A DNA stretch of 64,000 nt from Dipylidium caninum (taxonomy: Eukaryota > Platyhelminthes > Cestoda > Cyclophyllidea > Dipylidiidae), in assembly GCA_017562135.1 (NCBI GenBank), contig QEYB01001637.1, positions 44,879-108,878 of the forward strand, written 5' to 3'. Below the pieces are notes generated by a model. The model did not search any database, was not told where the DNA came from, and saw nothing but the letters and a program-made list of their open reading frames with translations. The translations under genes were made by a program, and so were the position numbers. Position 1 is the stretch's first letter, and the number at the start of each line of letters is the position of its first letter. This document shows positions 12,247 to 25,100 of the stretch, one piece after another.

Positions 12247-13816
12247 ATGGAGTTAGCTCCTGTTGAAGTTGCTGACTTAGGCCCTCAAAGAGGACGAGCC
12301 CTAATTACAACCCGATTTGTGAAGAAAAATGAAGTCATATTTGTAGAAAAACCTCTTATATGCTGTCAATTCTCGTGGAACCGTTTCTACGGGTATAGAA
12401 GTTGTGACTATTGTCTTCAGCCCTTGGAATGTCCTCAGGATAATGCTCGCAGACTCTTAAAAGATAGTACTTTCGTTCTCCCAACTATTTGCGGGGTGAA
12501 CGGTGGGCACGTATCACCAGAAATCTTTGCATGCTCCATTTGTGGGACTGAGTATTGCAGCGAGACTTGTCGCGCCTCCTCTGCTAGCGAATATCATACA
12601 TTTATCTGTTGTTCCGATAAGGACACTCCTTTATGCCAATTAGAGCAGCAATGGAGGAATCTACACCTGCCACCAGAGACAGGAACAATAATGCTCCTTG
12701 TCAGGATAGTTGCGGTTCACTTGACCGCTCACTTTCATCAAAGCGAACGCGCACAACATATTATAACAGCGCTTTCTAGATTCGTTTCTTCCCCAATTGA
12801 GGAATTGTCGAATGAAGAGTGGATTCAATCGTGCAAATCTAGTTCGTTAATTCACAGATTGATGGGTCCCAATTTCTCCGAAAATATTTCACGATTACAT
12901 GTCTTGTTCTTGAATGTTTTGAACGAGATGGCTTGGAAAGCAGCTGTCACATCACCGTCTGAAGTTTCTAATTTGCTACACCAAACCGGACTGAATTATT
13001 TGCTCTCCGAGTATGGATTTTGTTCTGCCATGTGTCTAATAGGACGGAATGGACAAGGTATTGGTACGAGCTCTCTGGGTGCCTGGGGCAAGGCTGCCGA
13101 GAAAGCTATTAAGGAGAGAGGCGATCCAGTGGAGATAAAACACTTTTCGGATTTTCTTGATTCCCTTTACGAAAGACTCGATTCAACTTCAGGTGACTTT
13201 CTCGACGTCGAGGGCGTTGGCCTTTACGAGCGTCAGAGTGAGTCGAACCCCTGCAACTCTTCTGCCCCTTCTTTATATTCAATTCTCGCTCTTTTTAAGA
13301 CAATTAAATTATCACAGCCCTAATTCTCTTTGGTATCCCAAATTATCTCAATTAATCATTATTTTGATATAATTCTCTTTTGAATACGACGTTTATGGGT
13401 CTGAAGTCCACACCCCGATTGATTCCTTCCCTCATTATTATCATCTCCGATGCACTTGATATCATATCCACTCATATTAACAATTCCGTTTTTTCGTGCT
13501 TCTCGGGTGACCCAGAAATCTAATAACGATTTTAGGCTTGATTAATCATTCCTGTGAACCGAATGCTTCAGTAAACTTTGAGTCCGGAACCAACGAACTT
13601 TCAATAGTGGCCAATGAAGATATAGTCGATCCGGGCACTGAGTTAACCATTTCCTACTTCGATGAATGCATTTCGATGCGAGGAGTACATTCCCGGAGAA
13701 AATACCTACGCGACTACTACCTCTTTTTTTGCATGTGCTCTCGATGCGTTCGCGAGAAGGAGGATGGTGCGCAAAGCGAGACGACTGAGGAGGGGGATGA
13801 ATCTGCAGATGAATAA
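12247..13816 (+). CDS. SMYD5: SMYD5-type SET/MYND lysine methyltransferase
   Basis: Two exons, 12247-13237 and 13536-13816, joined through a GTGAGT donor and a TTTTAG acceptor; the join gives 423 residues, close to the usual about 418. The N-terminal SET part (RGRALITTRF, then NEVIFVEKPLICCQF) is interrupted by a MYND-like zinc module (CDYC, then CSICGTEYCSETC). NGQGIGTSSL follows near residue 275. The SET core NHSCEPN lies just after the splice junction, then ELTISYFDEC and the post-SET cysteines (CMCSRC), and the protein ends in an acidic tail. All of these are SMYD5 features. The family methylates lysines on histones and ribosomal protein. ATG 12247 is chosen because an acceptor (TTGTATAG) lies at 12211-12218, 28 bases upstream, so the 5' UTR is probably spliced or trans-spliced. 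The downstream same-strand gene is SVIP. Confidence 0.93.
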
Positions 13817-13962
13817 ATTTTTTGTAAATAACACCGGCTTCCGGTCGTTCTCTTGTTTTCTGATCATTGCCTGCCTGTGTGGATCTTAATTTTTGACGGT
13901 TTCTCGTAGGTGGATCAGTTTTCGCCTAACGGTTGTAACTTGCATGGTTAATCACAGTGACC

Positions 13963-13968
13963 AATAAA
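13963..13968 (+). promoter_or_regulatory. Poly(A) signal of SMYD5
   Basis: Canonical AATAAA about 150 bases after the SMYD5 stop codon and about 90 bases before the SVIP start. Confidence 0.6.
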
Positions 13969-14028
13969 TTTAAGTAGTAAACGTAAAGGGTACGATATCC
14001 AGTAATAGTTTTTTCCGAATCCATTTCC

Positions 14029-14046
14029 TGACATCATTCAATTTAG
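14029..14046 (+). promoter_or_regulatory. Splice acceptor just upstream of SVIP (possible trans-splice site)
   Basis: Pyrimidine-containing tract ending in ATTTAG, nine bases before the SVIP ATG. No 5' exon fits in the roughly 75 bases between the SMYD5 poly(A) signal and this site, so it is better read as a spliced-leader acceptor than as a cis intron end. This is inference. Confidence 0.45.
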
Positions 14047-14055
14047 TCTATCTGC

Positions 14056-14292
14056 ATGGGTTGCTGCTTTTCGGAACCAAGCGAGGCTGACATGCCGCAG
14101 CCCAGCTTAGAGGAACGCCGACGTCTGCAGGCGGAGGCAGCCGATCGAAGACGCGAACAGGCTACAAACAGAGGCATCCGGAACCCCGCTCATGTTCAGC
14201 GGCGCCAGGAGAAGCTTGCTGCTGCTGCAAGTTTGAGAACCTCCGGTGAGGCTCAACATGGTTCGGGTCTTCGGTGGACTGTGTCCAACTAA
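14056..14292 (+). CDS. SVIP: Small VCP/p97-interacting protein
   Basis: A 78-codon intronless frame matching SVIP (77 residues in vertebrates) along its whole length. It has an N-terminal MGCCF for N-myristoylation and palmitoylation, a helical VCP-interacting segment near residues 17-40 (LEERRRLQAEAADRRREQA, then RG), a basic middle, and the diagnostic C-terminus GLRWTVS. SVIP anchors at ER and lysosome membranes and binds the N domain of the AAA ATPase VCP/p97, competing with gp78 and HRD1 and damping ER-associated degradation. The gene starts 239 bases after SMYD5 on the same strand and ends about 400 bases before the convergent acid phosphatase gene. Confidence 0.9.
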   Translation: MGCCFSEPSEADMPQPSLEERRRLQAEAADRRREQATNRGIRNPAHVQRRQEKLAAAASLRTSGEAQHGSGLRWTVSN

Positions 14293-14697
14293 ACGGTCTC
14301 TTCCGATACTTTTGAATACTGTAAAATTTACTCCCTTCTCCTGGCACAAAAAATAAGAAGTCCGTGGAAAATGTCAATCGATAAATACTCCATCTTCCTT
14401 CCGGTCAAGTACCACAATTGGCTCCTGTTTTTTTGTGCATCACACAGGTATTGAAAGCAAAAGGGCCATGAATAGTTGGCGAGAGTAATTACGGGTAAGA
14501 AGCCTGGTCACCATTTTCAACAGCAAGTCTGTTCTCTAAATAGTGGTAGGGGTCAGGCAACCAACAGACCGCAATCGGTCAAATTAGTATCGCATTAGCC
14601 AGTGTCAATTTGTCGGAATTTTCCCTTTTATTAAAGTACGTGAAGATGCACACTAGTAAGTAAAAAACACGTTTAAGGAGCCACATCTCCGCTGAGT

Positions 14698-16927
14698 CTA
14701 CATCACAAGAGACAAAAATCTATAAGTTAAGAAAATGGATACGAGACAGAGGAGTATGCGAACCGTAAAACCAGTGGGGAGGATGCAGGCAAAAGCGAGG
14801 GAGGCGATAAATGCAGATACTGCCAAGGAGACGATGGGAGGGAATGCTGGCTCTGAAGTGCAGGCTTTCTCTATATTAGTGGCTGCCATACCACTGAGCC
14901 GCTCTTCTAGAACGTCTAGTAGGCACCAACCAGTTCCTTTGTCCTCACACATTTCACTTGTTAGAGGAATCAATTGTAGAGGAAGCTTGGTTCCATTACA
15001 ATACAGGAACCTTAATGCCAACTCGTTGTCCGCAAGCCTGTGAAGCTCCACAATGATTGCACTTGCGTAAGGGGGTAAGATACTAAAATAACGTTTTAGT
15101 TTGCTTTCCGTCACAGCAGTTTGGAAGACTATATAACGAATTCGGTTTTTTTTTCAATTGCAGCAAAAAAGTAGTATTACGACTAAGAACAATTGGTAGA
15201 TTTAGATCAAATTAAAATGGAGCAGTGGCATCAGTAAAAATGATAAAGTTTTCGGTTGTAAGGGGAATAGTTATCTTAGTTTTTACCAAAAAACAAGCCT
15301 ACCGCGAACTTACTTATTAAACATCCTCAAGTGGCTCATAAAAGCAGTTAAGGTGGAATCATGGGCAAAATATGCCAACAAGCGATAGCCAGATGGAACC
15401 GGGATGCCTAAATCATCGAGGTCTTCTACTTGGTGACGTTCCCCTTTCCCGAAAAAGTAATAGCGCTTCATTGTTAGAACCACGTGCCGCCACAGGGGGC
15501 CTCCACGAAAGAATGTCAGGTCGGATGTTGAGAAACGCAGTCGTTGTCTGAAATTCAGTGCTCGGTGGCAAGCTGAAGCGAGATCGGAGCTGAATGGGAG
15601 AGATCGTCCCCTTGTATTGCGTTCCAAATTGTCCCACACGTAGATCGGTTCGCATAGTTTCCATAGATCCGGTAGGTATTCATGCAGAGAATCAGGTTCG
15701 AAATGAAAATCTGCGAAATGATTTGAGAGCACCACTAACGGAACCCCGACTATCAATTTAAATAACTTAATAAGTAACTTTATTTAAAAGCGTTTCAGTG
15801 TCAAAAAATTCATAAGCGAAATGTGGATAGTAAGAAGGGATAAAGTTGGAAAGTCCATCCGTTATAACAGACTTGACATCAATTACTTTAAACAGACACA
15901 ATTTCAATTCCAAGCATCTATTAAACTGAAAAAAAACAGTAAATTCCAGATAACAGCGATTAATGATTGGACTCCTTTAATAGCAAATTAAATTTGAGTC
16001 GTATATGACAGATGCATTGTGGGAAGAAATATCTGATAAATATTAGGCATGCAAACCTAATATCTTCTCAAAAGCAGTTAATTATGCCACTAGGGGAAAA
16101 GTCAAGACTCACCAAACAACGTCCTAAGATCCTCGAAAAGCTGCTGTTCGTTTTCGGCAAACTGCCTTGAAATATTTGACGCAAGCGCCTTTTCAAAAAG
16201 CTTATCAAATGCAGGACAGGGATAAGACATTTTGAGAAGGTAATCATATCGTTTTGGAGAAGAGAAAACGGGTGCAACGACTGGAAGCTCAGTACTTGCG
16301 TTGTGGTTTAATCCAAGACCAAAGTAAGTTGCAGAAAGAATTGTTCGCTCAGTTCCAGTACTTCGAATATGGACATCGTTCTAGAGAAAATTCAAAGGGG
16401 AACGGAGTGAACAACGGAAGAGGACATATAGCAAACTCGCCAAATGCGAGCACATGAAAGGTAGTGATACCAAATGTATCAATATTCCAGAGTGTTGGGA
16501 TCGTGGTTAGATAATTGAAATACCACGAAGTTCGCGGCATAATCTATTAGAAAACCATACCAGCGAAACGCCCCTACATAATAAAATCGACGAAACGATA
16601 ACAGGTACACCTATATCCCACAAATTCTTGGCAATTCTACCACAAAGTCTTATTAGAAATCACTGCTCTTGCGACGACACCTACCTTCTTGAGACCCTTA
16701 AACAGCGAGAAACCCGAGTAGCGGTTGCGAATGAACTTTCCCAGTTCGAAGTGTTGTCGTGCGCCATTTTCGGTTAATCGACAACGCAATTCCAGAAATT
16801 CTTTGGGGTAGGCGGGGTGGTGTATATCGTGACAGGGATATCTTTCGCCATGCCGGGCCAAAAGGAATACCGAGAGCAAGCTGTCGTTAGTGTTTTTGAC
16901 CCCCAACAAAGCCGATCGTGGGAGCAA
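14698..16927 (-). CDS. Histidine acid phosphatase, membrane-anchored
   Basis: Minus-strand gene; exons 16685 to about 16910, 16113-16380, 15314-15749 and 14698-15082, with donors GTAGGT, GTGAGT and GTAAGT and reading phases that fit. Exon 1 carries the catalytic RHGERYP (nucleophilic histidine). Exon 2 has DVHIRSTGTERTILSA, the conserved R-S-T phosphate-binding region. Exon 3 carries the second catalytic motif HDSTLTAF. Exon 4 has LPPYASAIIVEL and the paired cysteines typical of prostatic/lysosomal acid phosphatases, followed by two hydrophobic stretches that probably anchor the protein. The family hydrolyses phosphomonoesters at acid pH on the cell surface or in lysosomes; in parasites it is often tegumental. 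The start is unresolved: an in-frame stop lies at about 16960, and a signal-peptide exon is probably missing from this model (an ATG near 16984 is in another frame). Confidence 0.88.
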
Positions 16928-19900
16928 TGGCGGAAAACCAATAAAATACTACCCAGATTCCAACTAAAGGTTAAAAAGAACATCGATGGATATCCCCAAA
17001 TTTGCATATAAATAAAATGAATTTTGGAATTTCATGACGCAAAATTATTATTTTTCTATAGGCTTCAAGAGCCGAATTCCAAACCTTACTGTCCGCTATC
17101 GCACAATAGAAGTGATACAGCCTGAAAACTATTAGGTCAAGAACACGAATAAACTCCCGAAATCTTCAGGACACAGTTTTTGCCAGTGTTATCTCTGAGA
17201 AATCAAATACCACCTAGTGCGTAGCCATAATTACGTCATATCATAGTTAGATATAATGAGCAATTTGAAAACAATGGCTAGCCTCAGGGCAATTGCTCCA
17301 ATACTTGCAATAAATATGGATTGACTGCGAAAGCACCGACATGGCTAGGCAAATGGTGCGTGAGACATTACTAAAGGCCGTTTGAAGAATAGCGGGCCCA
17401 GCACCTCAGCGGCCCGCCACGATACCATGGCAAAATGAGAACCTACCAATGTGGTCCATTTGAAATGTTGTTTAACCACCGGTGTTTCAAGGCTATACGA
17501 TGGAAGGTAAAACAATAATGCAATTTCACAGCATTCACTTTTAAATTATTATGTTTGTTTAATTGCGGAATTCGTGACAAACGTTGAAGACGATTTCTAG
17601 CCATATTAATCTTGCTTCAGGTTGTTTAATGCGGCTAGTAAAACGTTAGTTGTGTAAATACAAAGCTGTTGGACGGCTGGGTTACTAAGCGTTGTAATAC
17701 TTTAAATCCCACGAACACAAAAATTTTATACGCAATATATAACCGGGGAGGTATGACAGTTGCGCAGCAAGAAATCATATATAACAGCAGCCACTTTCTG
17801 TAGTGATGGTGTAAAACTTGGGAAAATAGCGTGAGTGTGTGCATTCTACATAGTTGTCCTTTTAGATAAATCGGATTGATACTATTTAATCTAAACTTAT
17901 ATTTTTAGAAGGCCTCAATAACAAAGCTGACACAGGTTTTGTCAAGGAAAGGCACAGCTAGTTTTGCCTCCAAAGATATGGCGAGGTATCACTCGTAGTG
18001 TTAAGGCAATGAAGCTAAAAAATCTAACGTATCTACCTCAGGATTTGTGCTCATTTGCCGTGCGTGCTTGAGGAGCATTTCAGGTTCCTGTGAAGCTTAT
18101 TTTCTTTACGAAGACACAAAAACGTAATATTCTCTTGTCTAGCAAATAAAGGCGCTCGATTCGTTGACAACCTCTGGGTTGTTTAGACGTCGAGGGTTTG
18201 GTGCGTGATTTCCCACTTCAAATATTTAAAAAAGGACAGGTTATAAATGATTAAAATGCCTTATTCCATTGTCGTGATTTCGCTGTTACTTTCTCAGATT
18301 CTTTATCCAAATGTCTAGCTGTCTCGTTTTCATAACTGGTTCCCGTTTTTTCTTTGTTCGCGGCAGTGCACTTTAAAGACATCCTCGGGGTCTTGTGTGC
18401 CGGTATGCCCTGACTATCTTAGACCTAAAATCCTTGGGCTGTAAAGTTCAGCAGCCTTTTGAGCTTTCAGGGAAGTATTCAAAATGTGGGCTTACACTGT
18501 ATCTGCGACCTAATTGATTTTGCTTTCTGCCTTTGGTTAGAAAAAGCCAGGTTACTTTGTTCTAACAATATGTCCATGTTGTTCCACTTTACCTTATACA
18601 TTTATTGGATACTACCTGCCGCGAGATTATGCTTCTTCTGCATCATGTCAAGATTTATCACTAATAGTTTAGTATTCGGCTAAAATTTGTGAACCATTTC
18701 AAAACAGATCTTCTCATTATCTCAATCATAAGCCGAATTATTCGCAATTGCCTCAACTTGTAGCTCTTGTTGCTTAAAAGCACTTTCTCTTGCCTCTTGT
18801 TATTAAATCACGGGGCCGGCTTGTTCTGCCTTGAGACTGATGTTGGCTAGTCGTAAATTAGTGATTAATAACGTCAGATTACCTACATAATTTATTCCGC
18901 ATGCTTAGGACCTGCCAATATCTTGCAGAGGGTAACGGAGTTGGAAGTATAAGTTATGTCAATCGTGACAGGTCCTAATTTTTCTTAATTGACGTCACTG
19001 CAGAGGGAGAGGTGACTTTGGACCTCTCTTGCTTTAATGTCTTGATTTACGTACGGCACGGAAATTTCACCATCGCTGCAAACCTCTCTTAAACGCTCAA
19101 CTTTAATCAGAAGGAATATGCCATGTTATCTTGACTACGACTGCTTTGAGGTACTAAATGAAACAACTTCCCGTATTACTTATTTGTGTCACAGAAACCT
19201 TAGATTCTATTATTCTATGTTAATGTTTATCGTCTTTTGAGATCCGTATATCAAGTCGTTTTACGTTATTAGGATTATCCGTATTATCGTTAAGACTTCC
19301 TTCAGTTTCGATTATAATTGATTAATTTTTACTTGTGGAGTTATATGCTCACTCCTTGCTATATAAATTACATCTCTTATTTCTTGCTTAAGGATGAAGG
19401 ATGACATTAATGGGGGCATTTGGTTGCTCGTTGATTGCATTTGGTCCCGTCGGAACCCTTTTCTGTCTGACTACTGCTCGTGACCCTCTACAAGTCATCT
19501 TTTTCACACTAAGGTAACTTAGTGCCTTTTTACATTATTACTTTTCCTATCCATATCCAAACTACGTCATAGTTGGCCTTCTGAAGGCCCTTTGTGGTGG
19601 TTCCAAGTGTGTTTATTGAGTCATTATATATTTCATTACAAATATATATTTTCGAGCTCTTTGGCATTGGGTCTCAAAAGTTCATTTGTTTTCGCTTTCA
19701 TCTCTATGGTAACTTCCAATTTACGACATTTCCGGGCTGCTGTTTAGTCTTACGTTGCGCAATAAGTTTTATGCTCAAGGTCGGTCCTCAGTTAGATAAC
19801 ACAATACTTTCATACTAGTATTTGAACAGTTCTCTCGGCCTATCTCTTAATTCTTAAGCATTTTACGGCGTCTACTTCATGAAAAAAGTCTTAAGTTTCT

Positions 19901-20216
19901 TATTTACTTTCCATATAGTGCTTTCTTCTGGTTGGTTGGTTTATTGTTTGCTTCTTTGATTTGGTGGGCTGTGATTCCTCTTCGAGATCATCTGGCATTC
20001 GGTTTGATTATCGCATGTTTCCTGCAAGACGCTATGCGCTTTCTCTTCTACCTTCTCGTATCGTAAGTTATTTTACAGTTTGTTTTTCATCCAGTGTACA
20101 GGCTCATTCGAGTATTTTTGCTCCTGTACTTACTAGTGGTTTTCTGTCTTTGTTATCTTACGTCCGTGCGGCGATTGTGGTTTTATTACTTTACTGAGCG
20201 TTCTATTTTTTTGCAG
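16928..20216. other. Non-coding; plus strand T-rich from about 18.2 kb
   Basis: No confident gene. From about 18.2 kb to 21.4 kb the plus strand is conspicuously T-rich, giving many chance hydrophobic frames (18459-18683, 19594-19818, 19961-20197). The skew could reflect long introns of a plus-strand gene. Confidence 0.35.
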
Positions 20217-20236
20217 AAAGGCCGAATCCGGCCTTT
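20217..20236 (+). repeat. Perfect 8-bp inverted repeat before a candidate start codon
   Basis: AAAGGCCG and CGGCCTTT flank a 4-base loop. The hairpin sits directly after a strong splice acceptor (TTTTTTTGCAG, ending at 20216) and six bases before ATG 20242. Confidence 0.7.
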
Positions 20237-20241
20237 ATAAA

Positions 20242-20491
20242 ATGGTGGAGAAAGAAATTCAAGACTCCAACCATTCCACTTCCACTGTAGAAGTGGATGT
20301 TGCAGTTAGATGTGCTAATGATAATACAAAGCACGGTTCGATATTTGACTTTCGCGTTCTGGCTTTCACTTCTGGACTCAGTTTTGCGCTGATGGGCTGT
20401 ATTACCGAATATTTTTACATCTTCTCTGATGTAATCGGGCCGGGGACACTGTTAAAAGGGTCTAGTCCCATGTGCTATTTCATTTTTGCGG
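20242..20491 (+). CDS. Candidate first coding exon of a membrane protein
   Basis: ATG frame of 83 codons after a strong pyrimidine-rich acceptor, ending at a possible GTGGGT donor (phase 1). The first about 40 residues are hydrophilic (VEKEIQDSNHSTSTVEVDVA); the rest is hydrophobic and could hold one to two membrane segments (LSFALMGCITEYFYIFSDVI), as at the start of a transporter. I could not identify the continuation: frames at 20803-21027 and 21415-21798 lie in the T-rich zone and do not resemble a known family. It may be a real exon or a false positive. Confidence 0.3.
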
Positions 20492-22168
20492 GTGGGTTCG
20501 CGCCGGTTTGTTTATACTCCCCTAATTGCATCAACTTATGAGTCATGTGACTGTCTGTAACGTTCCCTAATCTCATTTCTTCTTCAATGAAACGTGCTCT
20601 GAAGCACAGCGTTTAACGCATGGTTTCTTATTGCACTCCTGTTTTGCTTTCCTTTATCGACTTTGAATATATTAGTTAAGTCTTTCGCTGATCTTACGAA
20701 ATAACCATTTCGTTTACATTTGAAAGATATTTTTAATGTGGGGATTTCGACAACCTGCGTCCTTTTGATGAGCTGCTTTTGACCTTACAGTACGCTTAAC
20801 TTATGGTTTATTTTCCTCTAGGGTTGAACACCTGTTTCATGGGTTTACTCCAGGTTTCCTGGTCCGTTATTCTCTTCAGAGCTTTTCGCCTTCGTCTCTA
20901 TATGGATATTGTAGTAGTTTTGGCCATCCATGCGGCGATTTCATTAATGGTAGGATCCACTCTGTTCTGGTTGATTCTTCGAATGTATTGGTTTATTGTA
21001 GTACTTGCATTTATTAGTACATCTTAAGAATTTATAATTATCAGGATCTAATGAGACTGCTTTGGCTGTCACTTAATATGTTGTGGTTTTCATTTAATGT
21101 GTTGGAAGTTTAGTACGAATTTACTTAGTCTAAATTACCTTTTCATTACGCTTGCCATTGCCTACCTCCACCTTTCCATAGACTCTTTTAAACGAATGGC
21201 CTTATCCAGCGCCTGAATCGGTCTGTGTAATTATTGTGATGGCTGCCTTGTGCTTCTATATACATACGCTTTTTTCGCCGCTGGGGGCCGACTACCTTTC
21301 GGGACATGTTCTTCTCCAAGGAGCATAGACTCGCCTCTTTTTACTGCGCCGTCAAATACTGCAACTATGGCAATCACTTAAAAGCCTACGACATTTGAAA
21401 ATACTTCCAATAATATGATTTTCTATGTCCAATTAAATTTCGCTTTTCTTTTTGAGTCATTTAAGTGGGGTGTCAAAGGTGCCCGTCATTGGTGTCTCAT
21501 GATGATCAGATTCCCACTTTACTTTCTAGTAAAACGGTATAACAAGGGTTTCTTAGTGAAATCTGACATTGAGATGACACTTTTTGGGCTATTATCCTCG
21601 GTAGAATGCGCTCTATTCTCGTCCGAGAGCATTAAGTTTCCCGTCGTATTAGGGCATGTGCTCTTTAGGGTAACTGGGCCTCCGTCGTATTTGCACTGCT
21701 TAACAAAGTTTATGGATTTTTTGTTGGAGTTTTCGGTCATCAGACTGTGGGGATATACTCGAACCCCGCTTGCAGCGAAGTGCCAGAAAAGGCCTTAACA
21801 TGTCTGAAGGTAAGCCTACGTCATGCTTAGCCATTATTTACAGCGTTGCACGATTTTGGTAGACCTGGAAATTGACTGGTGGCTAACCTTTTTTCGCTAC
21901 CCTCAGTGTTCTGGGGATTAGTGATGTTCGAAATTAGTGTCAATTTCTCCCAATAAAGTGCCTTTTTGTGGCCAAGTTGAAGACTCAAAAGGTGAGGAGA
22001 ACAGTGTCTCATTGACAGTCATCAATGATTTGACGAATTATGTTCACGCAAACAGCTCATGAAAAAAGTGAACAATAGATTTTAGTCTTAATTTCATTTA
22101 TTCGGTCTTGAAATGTTTAGAGGAATCGGAGTATTAATTTACCTCCTTAGGGTGCTAGAGATGTCTGA
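20492..22168. other. Unassigned T-rich to mixed sequence
   Basis: Open frames such as 21415-21798 (127 codons) are present without recognisable motifs. The right edge is the 3' flank of the minus-strand carboxypeptidase gene. Confidence 0.3.
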
Positions 22169-25100
22169 TTATGAGTCGTCAGTGCGCCAATCATGTAGTT
22201 TCATGTGACTGACAAAGACTTTTAAGGCAGTCCATACTTCCTTACCGACCGAAGTAATATAGGATGGCGGCAACAAGAAATTGTAACTCCCTAAGTCTGG
22301 TAATTCAAAAGTGTAAGTATATGGAATCCTCATGGATCCGCAGGCAAAGTCGTCTGATCCACCTGAGGCAGGGTCTAAAAGGTGTTAACATTTGCCTTTT
22401 TGAGAAAAATTCCCTCAGAGATATTATGCTCTATTTCTATAAATAACCCTATCAAAAGCGTTTTTGCGAGTACCCCCCTATGACTGTCTCAAGCACCGGT
22501 TCTGGCGTTTAAATTGGAATTGTAATTATGCATCGATGAGACGATTTCAATGAAAGCACATTGTTATAATTTATGGGATTTGTTTTCTTTTATATCGAGC
22601 AACCCCTAAACAGGATAGTGGGACTTCTCAAACTCACATAGTAGGTCAGCAGCAGTTCCAGTTGAATACACATTTCCATATTGCTTCCAAATGCTGTGTA
22701 TGACTTTTACAGACAGTCGCAGCTGCAAGTTTACGGAATTTCTTGTCAATCAATTTTTCTCACACCAGACAAAGGTAAACTTGGGTTTATACTTCTCTAA
22801 AGGGAACCGTGCTACATTTGTTGCTTGTTAGTTTTTTGATTTGAAGAGAACAAAGTTTATACATCACTTACTGACCAGACGAAAAAGATATGACTATTCC
22901 AGAGTCTTGACTTTTCATCTCATAATTACGAGAAACTTTGTTAATACCGTTACTATGATAGGTATTATGCACTGGAATGAATCTCCTGATTAACTACAAG
23001 GTACAGTATTTCATTCTAATCAAAACCATTCCAAACTATTTAGGTGTAATCACAACAAAGTGTGGATTGCAAATATCTTATTCCAGTCATTGAGGTAAGG
23101 AGCTCCTGTATTTCTTTACGGACAGCAAACAACCGTAGTATTTTGGATTATGGCATAAAATATGTGCCAGGAATTGAAGTTACTTCGGGTTTGAGGTGCA
23201 AATTGGTCTCTTAGGTATTTTTTGAAATAATCTGTTTCATTTCCAGCAATTTCGGTTAAACGTGTATTCCTCCTTTACATCGACCCTGAAGGGAGTTAGT
23301 CTTACCAACTCATCGTATTGTGCTGGACGCTGTCCCCTTTGAAAACCGTAGGGCAGGAGGATCAGTTGGCCGTACGAATGGAGCGTAATATATAATTTTA
23401 TTTGATTTGCGATTGAGGCCAACTTTTTTATTATACTTTGCGTCTCCGCTTGATCGGCTGCACTTAGCCCTTTGAAAATTTCACTACACGGATCCGATGA
23501 GGAGCCATTGAATCCTAGGCAATGGAACCCGTTGCACGGCATTAAGTCGGTCAAGGCTTAAGTGTTTTCCCCACCACAGAAGTCAGATAAGTTTGTGCTT
23601 CTTATGCGTAACTTTATCAAAATGCTCCTTGTTTCATTCAAGCCCTTGTGTTTACACGATAGGTTCTTTATGGGTCCTCTCTAACAGGACAAATATTATG
23701 ATTTTGAATAAATATTAAATTACAAAGTTTTTAATCTTTTCTTAAAGTGGGTATCAGCAGGAGATTCTAGGAGCCTATTTTTCACCCAACTTTTTCTTTT
23801 ATTCAGGATGTAACCAGAGCGCTTCTCTAGTTAAAAGGCAATTAGGCTCCTTTACTCCATTTTCTCGCAACATGCACAGGCGAAATTAGTCAGCATATCT
23901 GAGGAGTTCAAAATGTAGGCAGGAGCGGAACATGTGTGCCTTAACTCGTCAACGAAGTAAAGGAAGACTAAGAAGTGGGTCGGCTCTTTCCAATTGTCGC
24001 TAGGGTGGGCAGTTCAAATAAGCGGAGAACTTACCCCATTTGAACGGAAAGTTCCTATTGAGATCGACACCGTAACAGTCAGCACGGGTGGTCCTGTTGC
24101 GATTCTTTCGCCAGTAGCGATTCTAGGCGTTAAGTTGCAAAAAGCGGGTTATTGATAGTCGCGCCTAATTCGGAATCCAAAAAATGGACACTGCAGTGTG
24201 CTAAAATAACGGCGCATTTGCATGCGAAGTGAGGGCATCACGTACCCGTGTGAAACTGAATTCGTAACCGTCTGGATTTATTTCAGGTGCAATGTAAAAT
24301 TGATATTTTTGGAGCATTTCAAATCCCTCCTGTGAAAGGAGCTAAGGCAACAGAAAAGAAAAACAAAAACGGCTAAATTTCATAGCGTGTAATGATGAAA
24401 ACGCGCCTATATTGACCTTTTTTGCTATTACCCAGTTGCTTGTCCTGACGCACCTTAATGAGTTGGATTGGGAGAGGAATGTAGATGCGTTGTGATAAGA
24501 ACTAAATTCCCACAAGCTGGTATGAAACCTACGGTATCGCTGCATTTTTGCGTTAACAGATTGAGGTACTTCATTAACCGGGACGTCCAAAATCACCCAT
24601 TAGCAGTGGAAAAGAAAGCGGCGACGAGAGACACAGACCTTGTCGATCACGTAGAAAGCAGAGGCGGGGGCGATCCACTCCCGAGCGTGAATTCCAGCAT
24701 CAATCCAAATGATGGGCAGCGATTTGTCTCTTGAAATCTATAAAAGTAAGTTTGGTTCGGGTGAGAAGGAACAGAATCCCAGTGGTCCCGCATCATTTCA
24801 GGTGAATAAGGATTAGCTGAAAGATCGCCTCCGTTAAATCTTCCACACGCGAAACATACACCTACGAGAAACATCAGATATTTTTGCTGAACTAGTGTAC
24901 AGCACTTTTCATGTGGACATAAAATTAAAATTTTGAAGTCACATTTTAAGGCTAAGATCTCTCTATTTCTGCTGAATAGGCGTATGTTTTAATGTCTCTT
25001 TGCGCCGCATTTCGGTAAAATGGAATTGCCTTTACTCCATAAGGGGAACAAAATTACAATAAAAATCCCCGCGAAGTTAACTTTATTGTTTTCCACGGAC

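Noticed and set aside
24342..24596. Extra carboxypeptidase exon between 24639 and 24329
   Set aside because: The flanking exons already join in phase and give a normal total length; candidate frames here do not resemble M14 or end in the wrong phase.
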